The notes: a model not told the origin generated them from the letters alone. 64,000 nucleotides of DNA from CBDCXF01 sp965223755 (GCA_965223755.1 CBDCXF010000002.1:558001-622000), one strand, 5' to 3'; counted from the first letter of the stretch, positions 51,855-62,351 are shown. Numbers and translations are program-made.

Positions 51855-51885
51855 CTATCGCTTTGACCCTATTCAGTTTTCAAAG
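51855..51885 (-). other. 5' strand of the pre-23S processing stem
   Basis: Minus-strand CTTTGAAAACTGAATAGGG...GCGATAG is complementary to the sequence after 23S at 47914-47942. The two enclose the whole 23S precursor in a stem of about 29 base pairs, the usual RNase III substrate. Confidence 0.75.
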
Positions 51886-51915
51886 AACGACGACTGACGA
51901 TCAAAGATCGGCAGT

Positions 51916-52036
51916 CGAGTTCAGCGAGACCAGCGAAAGCTGGGACTCGCTCACCCGGTACCGACCGCAGGCTGTGGAGGCCCGCAAAGTCGACATTCGA
52001 GTTCAACGAGATCGGCGCAAGCCGGAACTCGTTCAC
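51916..52036. repeat. Two related 39-base hairpins in the tRNA-Ala/23S spacer
   Basis: Copies at 51916-51954 and 51998-52036 differ at several positions, but the differences keep the stems: AGCGAG/CTCGCT versus AACGAG/CTCGTT, and CCAGC/GCTGG versus TCGGC/GCCGG. The loops on the plus strand are GAAA and GCAA. Paired changes show that the fold itself is kept. The rest of the 320-base spacer (51830-52148) holds no gene. Confidence 0.75.
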
Positions 52037-52148
52037 TTTCGATCACCGCGGGCCAAGAATGACCCACGAATTAGTCCCAAACGAGAAGTTCGGGAAGATC
52101 AACAGTTTCAAAAGAACAATCCGAGAAGCTCGCCGTTCGATGGCTCCC

Positions 52149-52224
52149 TGGTGGAGCTGATCGGGTTCGAACCGACGACCTCAGGCTTGCAAAGCCCGCG
52201 CTCTCCCAACTGAGCTACAGCCCC
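52149..52224 (-). tRNA. tRNA-Ala (anticodon TGC)
   Basis: 76 bases with encoded CCA. The acceptor stem GGGGCTG/CAGCTCC contains the G3-U70 pair that marks alanine tRNAs; the anticodon loop reads CTTTGCAAG. In the 16S-23S spacer, as usual. Confidence 0.97.
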
Positions 52225-52250
52225 TTGCGGAAGGCAACCGCCAAAAAGCG

Positions 52251-52327
<77 letters not shown>

Positions 52328-52380
52328 AATTCTCGGAGGCCCAAGTTCTCGGTTTCGCCACAAAGACTCGCCGATTCCCT

Positions 52381-52401
52381 GGAAACTAAATAGAGAAAAG
52401 T
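52381..52401 (-). other. 3' strand of the pre-16S processing stem
   Basis: Plus-strand GGAAACTAAATAGAGAAAAGT is the inverted complement of ACTTCTCTCTATTTAGTTTTC at 54204-54224, upstream of 16S. Together they close the 16S precursor for RNase III. Confidence 0.7.
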
Positions 52402-52493
52402 ATCGGTTGACTTAAGGATGGATCTTCAACACCGACCTTTTGACCGCTGGTCATCGACCGTTGGCCTCGAGGTCAAGCATCAAGGATCTGTCA

Positions 52494-54058
<1,565 letters not shown>

Positions 54059-54203
54059 GAACTTGGTTTTCGCATCTTCATTCCGATCTCAACCCGAGGG
54101 CATCGACCGGCTCGTCCGATACGAGGAATTACGAATTTTTGTAATTTTGTCGTCCGACTTGGGCCGCAAAACGACCGTCCGCCGAACGTCAGAATTGACG
54201 ATG

Positions 54204-54224
54204 ACTTCTCTCTATTTAGTTTTC
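54204..54224 (-). other. 5' strand of the pre-16S processing stem
   Basis: See the partner at 52381-52401. On the transcript it is directly preceded by GTTCTTTG, which is also boxA-like and could act in antitermination. Confidence 0.65.
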
Positions 54225-54393
54225 AAAGAACCGACGCGCCAACACTCGACAGAGTGCCACCGAGGTACTGCCCCAGTTTCGGGCGCAGACGCTCAGTCTA
54301 CGGGCGCAAGAACTTGTGTGTCAACCCCGTTTCGCACCGCTAACCAGCGGGCGATGGCAGCCGAAGAAGCGGCCACCGCCGGGGTGGCCGCGC

Positions 54394-54423
54394 ATCATAT
54401 GCGGAACCGAAAGGAAAAAGCAA
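54394..54423 (-). promoter_or_regulatory. Candidate rRNA operon promoter
   Basis: Minus strand TTGCTT (54418-54423), 18-base spacer, TATGAT (54394-54399), followed by a GC-rich GCGCGGCC segment like an rRNA discriminator. It lies 335 bases upstream of 16S. The remaining leader between 54059 and 54393 holds no gene. Confidence 0.55.
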
Positions 54424-54525
54424 CCCCGAATTTTTGACCCTGGGATAGAAGGGTATTTCTGAGTTAATTACAAGTTGAATTCTGGTTAGCGGCCGTAGTT
54501 CTCGACATCTTCGCAGCCGTCGAAG

Positions 54526-56586
54526 CTACTCCGAAGAGACGGAGACCTCGACTGTACTCTCGTCGAATTGAACGGCGCCAGCATCGACCTCGGCCTGAGT
54601 GACCGTGTGACCGCAGCCGTAAACCCAAATCTCGCCCGGCTCCAGCGTTCCCCGACCATCACCGTCGCTGTTGAGTTCGGGTGAAGCGTCACAATGCGGG
54701 TCAGTTAGCTTTACCGACCTGATGCTGACATTGCCGGTGTTGCTCAAGACGAAGGTGAACTCAACGATGTCCCCCGCCTTACTGGGCGTTGAAGTTGAAC
54801 TCTTGTCCAAGCTCCAGGATGGTTGTGGAGTGATCGGGATAACCAGCGTGTCAGCGGCATCGGACAGCAGTCCGCGAGCCGGTACACCGGTCGCTCGTGT
54901 GGCCTTGCGCACGGACCCAGCGTCGACCTCCTCCTGGGTGACCAGATGCGAGCAGTCAAACTCCCAAATGTCGCCAGGGGCAAGCGGACGGTCACCGCCC
55001 CCATCCAGGCCGGTACCCGCGATCACGCACTGCGGACTGTTGACGGTGACCGCCTTGACGGTAACGTTGCCGGTGTTAATCAGCACCAGTCGATAGTCAA
55101 CGACATCGCCGCTTGCCACTGGCGCCGAGGTCGACACCGCCTCGAGTGTCCATGAGGGAATCGGCGCGATGGCGATGGAGAGAGTGCTCGAAACCTCCCG
55201 CAAGGCTCCGCCGCGAGAACTACCACTGACCACCGCCGTCGCTTCAAGCACGCCTGAGTCGACTTCCCGTTGGGTTACCACGTGCGCGCAGCCATACGCC
55301 CATATCTCTCCGGGGGTCAGGAGTCCGTCGCCGTTGTCGCCACCCTCCAGCGTCGCGGCCGACTCGCAATGAGGATCTCGCAGAGCGACATCGGCAATGG
55401 TCACATTTCCGGTATTCGTCAACTCGAAGAGGTAAGTGACCACGTCTCCGGCCGCCACCGGCTCTGAAGTCGAAGTTGTTGTCAACGACCAAGACGGACT
55501 CTGGGCGATGGGTGTGACGAAGAGACTCGCCGCGCCTTCGAGGCTTCCGCCGGCCGGAGTACCGCCGCTCAAGGCCGTCGAACGAACGGAGCCCTCGTCC
55601 ACCTCTTGCTGGGTCACCATGTGGCCGCATCCGTACACCCAGGCCTCTCCCGGCTGCAAGACGTTGTCTCCATCGTCGCCCCCAACCAGACGCGCACCTT
55701 CATCGCACTTGGGTTCGTTCAAAGAAACATTAAAGATGGAGACATTGCCCGTGTTCGCCAACCGAAAGACGTAGTTGACGACATCACCTGCAGCAACCGG
55801 CTCGGATGTCGAGGTGGTTTCCAAACTCCAGCCCGGCGACGCCGCAATAGGAATGACAAGAGTCGCGGCAACCTCGCTCAAATTTCCGCCTGCTGGCGTC
55901 CCAATGGCTCTAGCTTGGGCTTCCGAGCCGGTCGTAGGCCTCGGTCGCGCGGCTTCTGTATCTGCTTCAGGCTGCGAGACCTCGGATGGCCTCGATTCTC
56001 GTGCGCTCGCTCGAATAGGGGTTGGGGTTCGCTCCTCTGAGATCTCTTGAGGCGACGACTTGCTCGGCGGCTCCGCAGGGGCTGCCTCGGTGGCTTGCTG
56101 CTGCAAACTCGACGGAGTTAGCTGCGGCGTTGATTGCCTTGCCTCATTCCCCTCGGCCATGGTTGCTGGATTCTCGAAGGTAGTTTCGGGATTCTCAAAG
56201 GTAATCGTCAAAACCGAACCTAAAAGGGACGCGTCGTACTCGGTTCCACCGTGTTCCACAACCAACCGCGTCACTGGCCCGTTGGAGAGCGTCTCGATAC
56301 TTTTGATGCGAATCCCACCCACCGGCGGCGGGGCTTCCACAAACGACCCCTTGACAACACCCAGCAGCTCGACGACCAAATTGCCATCTTTGTCGATTAA
56401 AACCGCCCACCGAACGGAGTCAACGTCGAGATTCAGGACGATTGCCGTTTGCTCCGGCCCCGACTGCTGCAAGGTAACGTCAGACAACTGGCCCAGGGCC
56501 CGAGCCCGAATCGGCGACCCAAATGACAGGATCGCCATCAGGCCGCAAACTGCAAACCTTGCTACCAGCAAATTATGCTTTGTCAT
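54526..56586 (-). CDS. Exported AMIN-domain protein with four DUF11-type repeats
   Basis: This 686-residue protein starts with a signal peptide (LLVARFAVCGLMAILSFG). The first part (about 35-135; TAIVLNLDVDSVRWAVLI, TRLVVEHGGTEYDASL) resembles an AMIN domain, which binds the cell wall in pilus secretins and amidases. A Ser/Pro/Glu-rich linker follows. Then come four repeats of about 105 residues, each with PxWSLxxxSTSxPVxAGD, NTGNVxI, and LxPGExWxYGCxHxVTQxEVDxG patterns. Such repeats form Ig-like stalks. Start: ATG at 56586, with GGAG 6 bases before. Probably a cell-surface or periplasmic structural protein; may relate to type IV pili. Confidence 0.85.
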   Translation of the reverse strand: MTKHNLLVARFAVCGLMAILSFGSPIRARALGQLSDVTLQQSGPEQTAIVLNLDVDSVRWAVLIDKDGNLVVELLGVVKGSFVEAPPPVGGIRIKSIETLSNGPVTRLVVEHGGTEYDASLLGSVLTITFENPETTFENPATMAEGNEARQSTPQLTPSSLQQQATEAAPAEPPSKSSPQEISEERTPTPIRASARESRPSEVSQPEADTEAARPRPTTGSEAQARAIGTPAGGNLSEVAATLVIPIAASPGWSLETTSTSEPVAAGDVVNYVFRLANTGNVSIFNVSLNEPKCDEGARLVGGDDGDNVLQPGEAWVYGCGHMVTQQEVDEGSVRSTALSGGTPAGGSLEGAASLFVTPIAQSPSWSLTTTSTSEPVAAGDVVTYLFELTNTGNVTIADVALRDPHCESAATLEGGDNGDGLLTPGEIWAYGCAHVVTQREVDSGVLEATAVVSGSSRGGALREVSSTLSIAIAPIPSWTLEAVSTSAPVASGDVVDYRLVLINTGNVTVKAVTVNSPQCVIAGTGLDGGGDRPLAPGDIWEFDCSHLVTQEEVDAGSVRKATRATGVPARGLLSDAADTLVIPITPQPSWSLDKSSTSTPSKAGDIVEFTFVLSNTGNVSIRSVKLTDPHCDASPELNSDGDGRGTLEPGEIWVYGCGHTVTQAEVDAGAVQFDESTVEVSVSSE

Positions 56587-56773
56587 TCCCAACTCCGAGA
56601 CTCGCGAACCGAGCCTTGGTTCGCCTGTTGCAGCGGCAACGTAAAGCTGAGTAACGGGCGCAACCCTCAACGCCACTCTAGGGCCTATTGTTGAGCGATG
56701 CCCCCGAAGAACGTCGACACCCTATCCTGCACCCTCAATTCGGTCAATTGAAAAGGCCCATGCGCCGTCGGCG

Positions 56774-57700
56774 TCAATGGCTACGCAGCGCAGGCTTCAG
56801 CTTCGTTGTCCAACCTTCCCAATAGCCTTTAGCCTTCGACACCACCGCACCTTGGTTTCCCTTCGGCAACTCACGTATGAAGGCAATTGGGATGGCGGCT
56901 ACCGCCCACAACCCAAACGACAGTTTCTGTAACAGGTTGCCGTGACGGCGAACAAAGATGGCCGTCGACCGGCCGGTCTGGAAAGTCTTGCCCGGCTTGT
57001 AGCCCCCCGTAGTGTGGGACACCATGTGCCACAGAACCGCATCTGCCACATACAGGCATCGGTATCCTTTTTTCTTCATACGAGCGCACCAGTCAGCGTC
57101 TTCGACGCCAACGATGTACGCCTCGTCCATACCGCCCACCTCTTCCATTACGTGTCGCGGAATTAAGATGGCGCAGCCGTTGATGTAGGGAACCTCTTCA
57201 GTGCGGTCGTACTGGCCGCGGTCGATGTCGCCCATTCCGCGCTCCCGCGTGATCGCTTCCCGAAACGCGAGTTTGCCGCCGGCCGACCAAATACGGTCGC
57301 GATCCCAGTAGTAGTAGCACTTGGGGCCCGCGCATCCGAAGTCGGGTCGCCGTTCCAGTTCTTCGACCAGCCTCGCGACCATGTCTGGGGCGACTTCGAT
57401 GTCGTTATTGAGGATTAAGAGGTACTCATAGCCGCGCTCGAGCGCCCACTCGATTCCGACGTTCATGCCGGCAGCGACACCGCGGTTGACCTCCTTGCGC
57501 ACTTGGTCGACAGACGGGTAGGCCGCGGCAACCGCTTCCCATGAACCGTCGTCGGATCCGTTGTCAACCACAACGATATCCATCGCTGCGTAATCGACCT
57601 CGGTCAAGCTGGCCAGGGTTTCGAGAGTGACATCTTTGCCGTTGTAGTTGAGGACAATGGCGCAGACGGAAGATGCTGCTGTTTGTGAAGGCGTTCCCAT
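56774..57700 (-). CDS. Glycosyltransferase family 2 (rhamnosyltransferase-like)
   Basis: GT-A fold enzyme, 308 residues, cytoplasmic face of the membrane. It has AIVLNYNGKDVTLETLASL, the nucleotide-binding IVVVDNGSDDGSW, the metal-binding ILNNDIEV and the acceptor motif VGVEDADWCARMKKKGYR. A hydrophobic stretch near residue 260-275 (LWAVAAIPIAFI) suggests membrane contact. Substrate unknown; the family often adds rhamnose or other sugars to surface polysaccharide. Confidence 0.9.
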   Translation of the reverse strand: MGTPSQTAASSVCAIVLNYNGKDVTLETLASLTEVDYAAMDIVVVDNGSDDGSWEAVAAAYPSVDQVRKEVNRGVAAGMNVGIEWALERGYEYLLILNNDIEVAPDMVARLVEELERRPDFGCAGPKCYYYWDRDRIWSAGGKLAFREAITRERGMGDIDRGQYDRTEEVPYINGCAILIPRHVMEEVGGMDEAYIVGVEDADWCARMKKKGYRCLYVADAVLWHMVSHTTGGYKPGKTFQTGRSTAIFVRRHGNLLQKLSFGLWAVAAIPIAFIRELPKGNQGAVVSKAKGYWEGWTTKLKPALRSH

Positions 57701-57918
57701 CGCGACTACATGGTAGCTGGTCGGAGAAGTGTTCCCAACCGCGACTACGAGATCCTGTTAATTAGCCCGTTTTTGTGCATGGTGGCGTGCCCCTTTTTGT
57801 GTTTTGGTATTTATTCTCAGAAGTGAGATAATTCCCCTCGGTCGGTGCTTTGCCGGCCGTTATGTTCATTTCGTGCCCTCGGGCACTTTTTAACATTCAA
57901 CCGGAGGAGGTTGACCGC

Positions 57919-58869
57919 ATGTCAAAGAAGTTATTGGTTTTGTGTGCGCTGGTTGCCCTGGTGGTTCCCGTCGCTGTGGCTCAGGATGAGGTCGTCGTAA
58001 CGAACGACTTATTCCCACCCGATGCGGAGCCGGGCCACTGCTACACGCGCGTCTTTGTGCCCGCGCAGTACCGCACTGATTCCCAACAAGTGATGCTCAA
58101 GGAGGCGTCGACGCGCCTCGAGATTATTCCCGCGCGTTACGAAACCGTCGACGAGACCGTTTTGCTCGCGGAGGCTTCGAGCCGCTTGGAGATCGTGCCC
58201 GCTGAATACGGCACCGTCGAAGAAACGGTCATGGTCAAGCCAGCGCGCAAGGTTGTCGTCGAAATTCCGGCTCAGTACGAGACCATTACCGAGCAGGTCA
58301 TCGACGTCCCGGCGCACACCGTCTGGAAGAAGGGCCGTGGCCCGATCGAAAAAGTCGACAACTCGACCGGTGAGATCATGTGTTTGGTCGAGGTACCGGC
58401 AACCTACAAGACGATTACCAAACGGGTCCTGAAGAGCCCTGCCACCACCCGCGTTGAGGAGACCCCCGCGGAGTACAAGACCGTCACTAAGCGCGTCATG
58501 ACCAAGCCGCCGACCACTCGCGAAATCGAGATCCCGGCTGAGTACGGCACGGTCGCCGTGACCAAGTTAGTCAGTGACTCCGAAACCCGCACCATCGAAA
58601 TCCCTGCCGAATACGGCACTGTGACCAGCCAGGTGAAGGTCAAAGAGGGCCACATGGATTGGCGCGAGATCCTGTGCGAAACCAACACGACTTCAGGTGC
58701 CATTCGCAAACTGCAAGTTGCGTTGAGGGCCGCCGGCTATAACCCCGGCAACACCGACGGTGAGCTCGGCCCACAAACGATGGCTGCCGTCCACTCCTAC
58801 CAGGCCGACGCTGGCCTGCCACAAGGCGGTCTGACTGTCGAGATGATGGAGAAACTCGGCGTCATGTAG
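57919..58869 (+). CDS. Exported repeat protein with C-terminal peptidoglycan-binding domain
   Basis: Signal peptide (KKLLVLCALVALVVPVAVAQ), then about eight repeats of 25-31 residues around the pattern PAxYxTVxxxVxxxP (for example IPAEYGTVEETVMVKPA-type and IPAEYGTVTSQVKVKEG). The C-terminal 65 residues are a peptidoglycan-binding type 1 domain (IRKLQVALRAAGYNPG, DGELGPQTMAAVHSYQ). 316 residues. Start: ATG at 57919 with GGAGGAGG upstream. Probably anchored to the cell wall as a periplasmic stalk. It has its own terminator. Confidence 0.87.
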   Translation: MSKKLLVLCALVALVVPVAVAQDEVVVTNDLFPPDAEPGHCYTRVFVPAQYRTDSQQVMLKEASTRLEIIPARYETVDETVLLAEASSRLEIVPAEYGTVEETVMVKPARKVVVEIPAQYETITEQVIDVPAHTVWKKGRGPIEKVDNSTGEIMCLVEVPATYKTITKRVLKSPATTRVEETPAEYKTVTKRVMTKPPTTREIEIPAEYGTVAVTKLVSDSETRTIEIPAEYGTVTSQVKVKEGHMDWREILCETNTTSGAIRKLQVALRAAGYNPGNTDGELGPQTMAAVHSYQADAGLPQGGLTVEMMEKLGVM

Positions 58870-58893
58870 GCCTGCCTACAACGAGCTAATGCG

Positions 58894-58927
58894 AAGGGCC
58901 TGGTGATATCACCGGGCCCTTTTTTTG
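58894..58927 (+). terminator. Intrinsic terminator of the peptidoglycan-binding protein gene
   Basis: GGGCC, GGTGAT/ATCACC and GGCCC form a nearly perfect hairpin followed by T7. It sits 25 bases after the stop codon. The convergent purN gene ends 14 bases further on. Confidence 0.9.
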
Positions 58928-58940
58928 TCCTCTGGACTCG

Positions 58941-59540
58941 CTAGCTGAAGACGACGCGGCGCCCATCGAGTCTCCAACTTTGGGTCAACAATCGGCGCAG
59001 GGCAGCCGGATAAGCGAGGTGTTCTTGCTCCAGCACTCGAGCCGCGAGGCTTTGCGCGGAATCGTCGTCCTCAACCGCCACCGCTCTTTGGACCACAATC
59101 GGGCCGCTGTCGAGCCCTTCGTCTACCAAATGCACGGTGCACCCCGACACCTTGGCACCGTGGTCCAGGACTTGTTCGTGGACGTGCAGACCGGGAAAAG
59201 CAGGAAGCAAGCTGGGGTGAATGTTGAGGATGCGGTGCGGATAGCGAGCAACAAACTGTGGCGACAGCTTGCGCATGTATCCAGCCAGACAGATCCATTC
59301 TGTGCCGGCTTCCTCGAGTCGCGTGAGAACTTGCTGTTCATGATCGCGCCGCTTGAGGCCGCGATGCGGAACTTCTGCCGTCGCCAGACCTCGGCGGCGC
59401 GCTTCGCCGATTCCAGCGGCGCCGGCCAAGTTGGAGACCACCAAGCAGATCTCCGCCGGGATTGCGCCCCCCTCCATGGCGTCGGCCAAGGCTATGAAGT
59501 TGGAGCCTCGACCGGAGAGAAGGATGGCGATGCGAGTCAT
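58941..59540 (-). CDS. purN: Phosphoribosylglycinamide formyltransferase
   Basis: Third step of purine synthesis, transferring formyl from 10-formyl-THF to GAR. 199 residues. The phosphate loop ILLSGRGSNFIAL and the catalytic triad region (Asn and His in RILNIHPSLLPAFPGLHVHEQ, seen in part as NIHPSLLPAFPG; Asp in HLVDEGLDSGPIVVQ) are intact. Last gene of purF-purM-purN; the repeat tract at 59545-59649 separates it from purM. Confidence 0.94.
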   Translation of the reverse strand: MTRIAILLSGRGSNFIALADAMEGGAIPAEICLVVSNLAGAAGIGEARRRGLATAEVPHRGLKRRDHEQQVLTRLEEAGTEWICLAGYMRKLSPQFVARYPHRILNIHPSLLPAFPGLHVHEQVLDHGAKVSGCTVHLVDEGLDSGPIVVQRAVAVEDDDSAQSLAARVLEQEHLAYPAALRRLLTQSWRLDGRRVVFS

Positions 59541-59544
59541 GGGT

Positions 59545-59649
59545 GGTCAGTAGTCAGTAGTCAGTAGTCAGTGGTCAGTGGTCAGTAGTCAGTAGTCAGT
59601 AGTCAGTAGTCAGTGTTCAGTGGTCAGTGGTCAGTGGTCAGTGGTCAGT
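59545..59649. repeat. Heptanucleotide tandem repeat between purM and purN
   Basis: Fifteen consecutive 7-base units of the form RGTCAGT (AGTCAGT or GGTCAGT; unit 11 is GTTCAGT) run exactly from 59545 to 59649. The purM stop codon lies inside the last unit, and purN starts 5 bases after the first unit. Confidence 0.97.
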
Positions 59650-60667
59650 AAAGAGTGACGCCTTCTTGCTCGACAACCTCACCGAGGATCCATGACTCCT
59701 CGAGGCTCTGCAGCACTTGCGCAGCCGAATCGCGCTCGGCGATGACCACCATCCCTACTCCCATGTTGAAGACTCGGAACATTTCATCTCGGTCCACGTT
59801 TCCGGCTTCGCAAATGACTTCAAACACTGGTTCAGGAATCCAGGTGGAAGTGTCGATTCTCACTCCTAGTCCGGATGGGAGGATTCTCGGCAGGTTGTCG
59901 ATCAAACCACCGCCAGTGATGTGCGCGAGTCCGTGGAGTGTAGGGTCCGTTATGAACTGCCTAAGTGTCGGCAGATAGCTGTGGTGGGTAGCGAGGAGAA
60001 CCTCACCGACACTGCGCGGCTCTCGCCCGTGAGGAAACGTGTCGGAGACCGACAACCCCAACACGTCGAACATCACCTTGCGCGCCAAAGAGTATCCGTT
60101 GGTGTGAAGCCCGCTGGAAGGCAGAGCGATCAATGCGTCGCCCTCACGTACCCTCGACCCGTCCAGCAATTTGGAGCGGTCGACGATACCGACGATAAAA
60201 CCGACCAGCTCGTAGTCCCCGTCGCGATAGAAGCCCGGCATCTCGGCCGTCTCACCGCCCAACAAGGCCATGCGGTTGGCGCGACAGGCCGCCGCCACCC
60301 CTGAAACCAGTTGTTCCATCGCCGCCGGATCGAGTTTGCCCGCACCAACGTAGTCGAGGAAAAACAGAGGCTGGGCGCCCTGCACCAGGATGTCGTTAAC
60401 GCAGTGGTTGACGAGATCGATGCCGACGGTCGAGTAGTCACCGACCAGCTTGGCAACCTCCAGCTTGGTTCCGACCCCATCCGCCGAAGACACCAGAACG
60501 GGATCCTGATAGCCGGCCAACTCCGGGCGGAACAGACCGCCGAAGCTGCCGACTCCTGAGAGGACGCCATCCGTGGTCGTCGATTGAACGTGCTTCTTAA
60601 TCCGCTCCAGCGCTTGATCTTGTGCGTCGATGTCGACGCCTGCGGCCGCGTAGGCTCCTTCGGTCAT
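59645..60667 (-). CDS. purM: Phosphoribosylformylglycinamidine cyclo-ligase (AIR synthetase)
   Basis: Fifth step of purine synthesis, ATP-dependent ring closure. 340 residues. Motifs: AGVDIDAQDQALERIK, VSSADGVGTKLEVAK, VNHCVNDILVQGAQPLFFLDY (in part NDILVQGAQPLFFLDYVG), GGETAEMPGFY, ALPSSGLHTNGYSLAR and HITGGGLIDNLPRILP. The ATG overlaps the purF stop (ATGA). Confidence 0.96.
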   Translation of the reverse strand: MTEGAYAAAGVDIDAQDQALERIKKHVQSTTTDGVLSGVGSFGGLFRPELAGYQDPVLVSSADGVGTKLEVAKLVGDYSTVGIDLVNHCVNDILVQGAQPLFFLDYVGAGKLDPAAMEQLVSGVAAACRANRMALLGGETAEMPGFYRDGDYELVGFIVGIVDRSKLLDGSRVREGDALIALPSSGLHTNGYSLARKVMFDVLGLSVSDTFPHGREPRSVGEVLLATHHSYLPTLRQFITDPTLHGLAHITGGGLIDNLPRILPSGLGVRIDTSTWIPEPVFEVICEAGNVDRDEMFRVFNMGVGMVVIAERDSAAQVLQSLEESWILGEVVEQEGVTLY

Positions 60668-62046
60668 GCCCCAGCCTCATCGGCGAACAATCCCTTCTGA
60701 GAACCCGAACGGTCCCTCGGAGAAATCGGATAGTTGCCGGTCCAGCATGCGGCGCAAACGCTGTCTGTCCCCAGGGCTTCGAAAAGACCTCCCAGAGACA
60801 GGTAGGCCAATGAGTCGGCGTCGATGAACTCGCGAATCTCCTCGACCGAACGGCTGGAGGCAATGAGCTCTTCCTTGGTGGGCATGTTGATGCCGTAGTA
60901 ACAAGGGTGGGTCGTCGGCGGACAGGAGATGCGCATATGCACCTCGGCGGCGCCGGCGTCGCGCAGCATCTTGACAATCTTGGGCGAGGTGGTTCCGCGG
61001 ACGATCGAGTCGTCGACTAAGACCACACGCCGCCCCTCGATCAACGGGCGAACCGGATTGAGCTTGACCTTGACCCCGAAGTGCCGGATCGATTGGCGCG
61101 GCTCGATAAAAGTGCGGCCGACGTAGTGGTTGCGGATGAGCCCAAACTCGAGCGGAATGCCCGCCTCGCGTGCGTAGCCCATGGCGGCAAATAGTCCGCT
61201 GTCCGGTACGGCGACAACAACATCGGCTTCCACTGGAGACTCTCGTGCCAGGCTCGCACCCATCCTCAGCCGCGCATCGCCAATGCTGTGACCGTTGACC
61301 TTGCTGTCGGGCCGGCCGAAGTAAACCTGTTCGAAGGCGCACGGAGTTGGACGGTCGTTTAAAGCGATGGAAAAACTCTCGATTGCATCACCTTCGACAC
61401 GAATGACCTCACCGGCATCGACATGGCGAACCGTCTCGGCGTCGAGAAGATCGAAGGCACAGGTTTCGGACGAAAAACACCAACCGTCCGCGGACTTGCC
61501 CATCACCAAAGGGCGAAAACCATGCGGATCGCGCGCAGCAAACAGTGCCTTCTCGGAAATGAGAAGCAACGAATAAGCCCCCTCGACTCTGCGCAAGGCT
61601 GCCAGCAGTGAATCGATCACCTTCGGCTGCGGATCGCGAGCCATCAGATGCAAAATGACTTCGGTATCACTTGTCGTCTGGAAGATGGCTCCCTGGGCTT
61701 CGAGTTCGGCCCGCAACTCAAGGGCATTGGTGAGATTGCCGTTGTGGACGATTGCCATCTCACCCATTGAGGTGCGCACCTTAATCGGTTGCGCGTTCTC
61801 CAGTGCACTCGGCCCGGAAGTCGAGTAGCGGGTATGTCCGACCGCGCGAATCCCCGGCAACCGGGCCAACGTCGCCTGGTCGAAGATGTCGGCAACCTGG
61901 CCCATACCCTGCTCAACATGGATGCCACCGCTGCCGGCGGCTGCAATTCCCGCGCTCTCTTGACCGCGATGCTGCAGTGCATAGAGGCCAAGATAGGCGA
62001 AATTGGCAGCGTCTTGGGAGCCTTCCATACTGAAGATTCCACACAT
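60664..62046 (-). CDS. purF: Amidophosphoribosyltransferase, Fe-S type
   Basis: First committed step of purine synthesis: PRPP plus glutamine to phosphoribosylamine. 460 residues. The catalytic Cys follows the initiator Met (MCGIFSMEG), so there is no propeptide. GHTRYSTSG and NGNLTN belong to the glutaminase; VVLVDDSIVRGTTSPKIV is the PRPP site. Cysteines at CYYGINMP and VCAACWTGNYP suggest the 4Fe-4S form known in Bacillus. It heads purF-purM-purN. Confidence 0.96.
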   Translation of the reverse strand: MCGIFSMEGSQDAANFAYLGLYALQHRGQESAGIAAAGSGGIHVEQGMGQVADIFDQATLARLPGIRAVGHTRYSTSGPSALENAQPIKVRTSMGEMAIVHNGNLTNALELRAELEAQGAIFQTTSDTEVILHLMARDPQPKVIDSLLAALRRVEGAYSLLLISEKALFAARDPHGFRPLVMGKSADGWCFSSETCAFDLLDAETVRHVDAGEVIRVEGDAIESFSIALNDRPTPCAFEQVYFGRPDSKVNGHSIGDARLRMGASLARESPVEADVVVAVPDSGLFAAMGYAREAGIPLEFGLIRNHYVGRTFIEPRQSIRHFGVKVKLNPVRPLIEGRRVVLVDDSIVRGTTSPKIVKMLRDAGAAEVHMRISCPPTTHPCYYGINMPTKEELIASSRSVEEIREFIDADSLAYLSLGGLFEALGTDSVCAACWTGNYPISPRDRSGSQKGLFADEAGA

Positions 62047-62106
62047 TTTCGAGCGCTCTTTTTGAGGATTGAAGGTTGTCTCTTCGCGTTCGTCCCAGCC
62101 GGTGCG

Positions 62107-62135
62107 ATCTTAGCCCGTAAGCCGAAGTTTGTCTT
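62107..62135 (-). promoter_or_regulatory. Candidate purF promoter
   Basis: Minus strand AAGACA (62130-62135), 17-base spacer, TAAGAT (62107-62112), 60 bases before the purF ATG. No purine riboswitch is seen. The rest of 62047-62355 holds no gene, only the palindrome and hairpin noted separately. Confidence 0.45.
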
Positions 62136-62333
62136 GAAGCTACAATTGAGCTTCGCACCTTACAGACGATGTTGTCCGGAGGACCCGTTCCAAAGCCGGA
62201 TAGGATCCCGGCTCAATTTACGTTTCTAAGTCGAGATCGAGCAGCCAAGCTGCCCAAGAACTCAAGCGTACAAAGCAAACTAAATAGACTAAGTCTACAG
62301 ATCGCGACCGGCGACCGGCCTGCGCGGAGGTTA

Positions 62334-62351
62334 GCCTGGATTTCACCAGGC
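62334..62351 (-). terminator. Hairpin after the second exported module
   Basis: A perfect stem, GCCTGG-TGAAAT-CCAGGC on the minus strand, lies 5 bases after the stop of the module's second gene. No T run follows, so it may end or only stabilise the transcript. Confidence 0.5.

Noticed and set aside
59545..59649. Heptamer tract as a CRISPR array
   Set aside because: Units are 7 bases and contiguous without spacers; no cas genes nearby.
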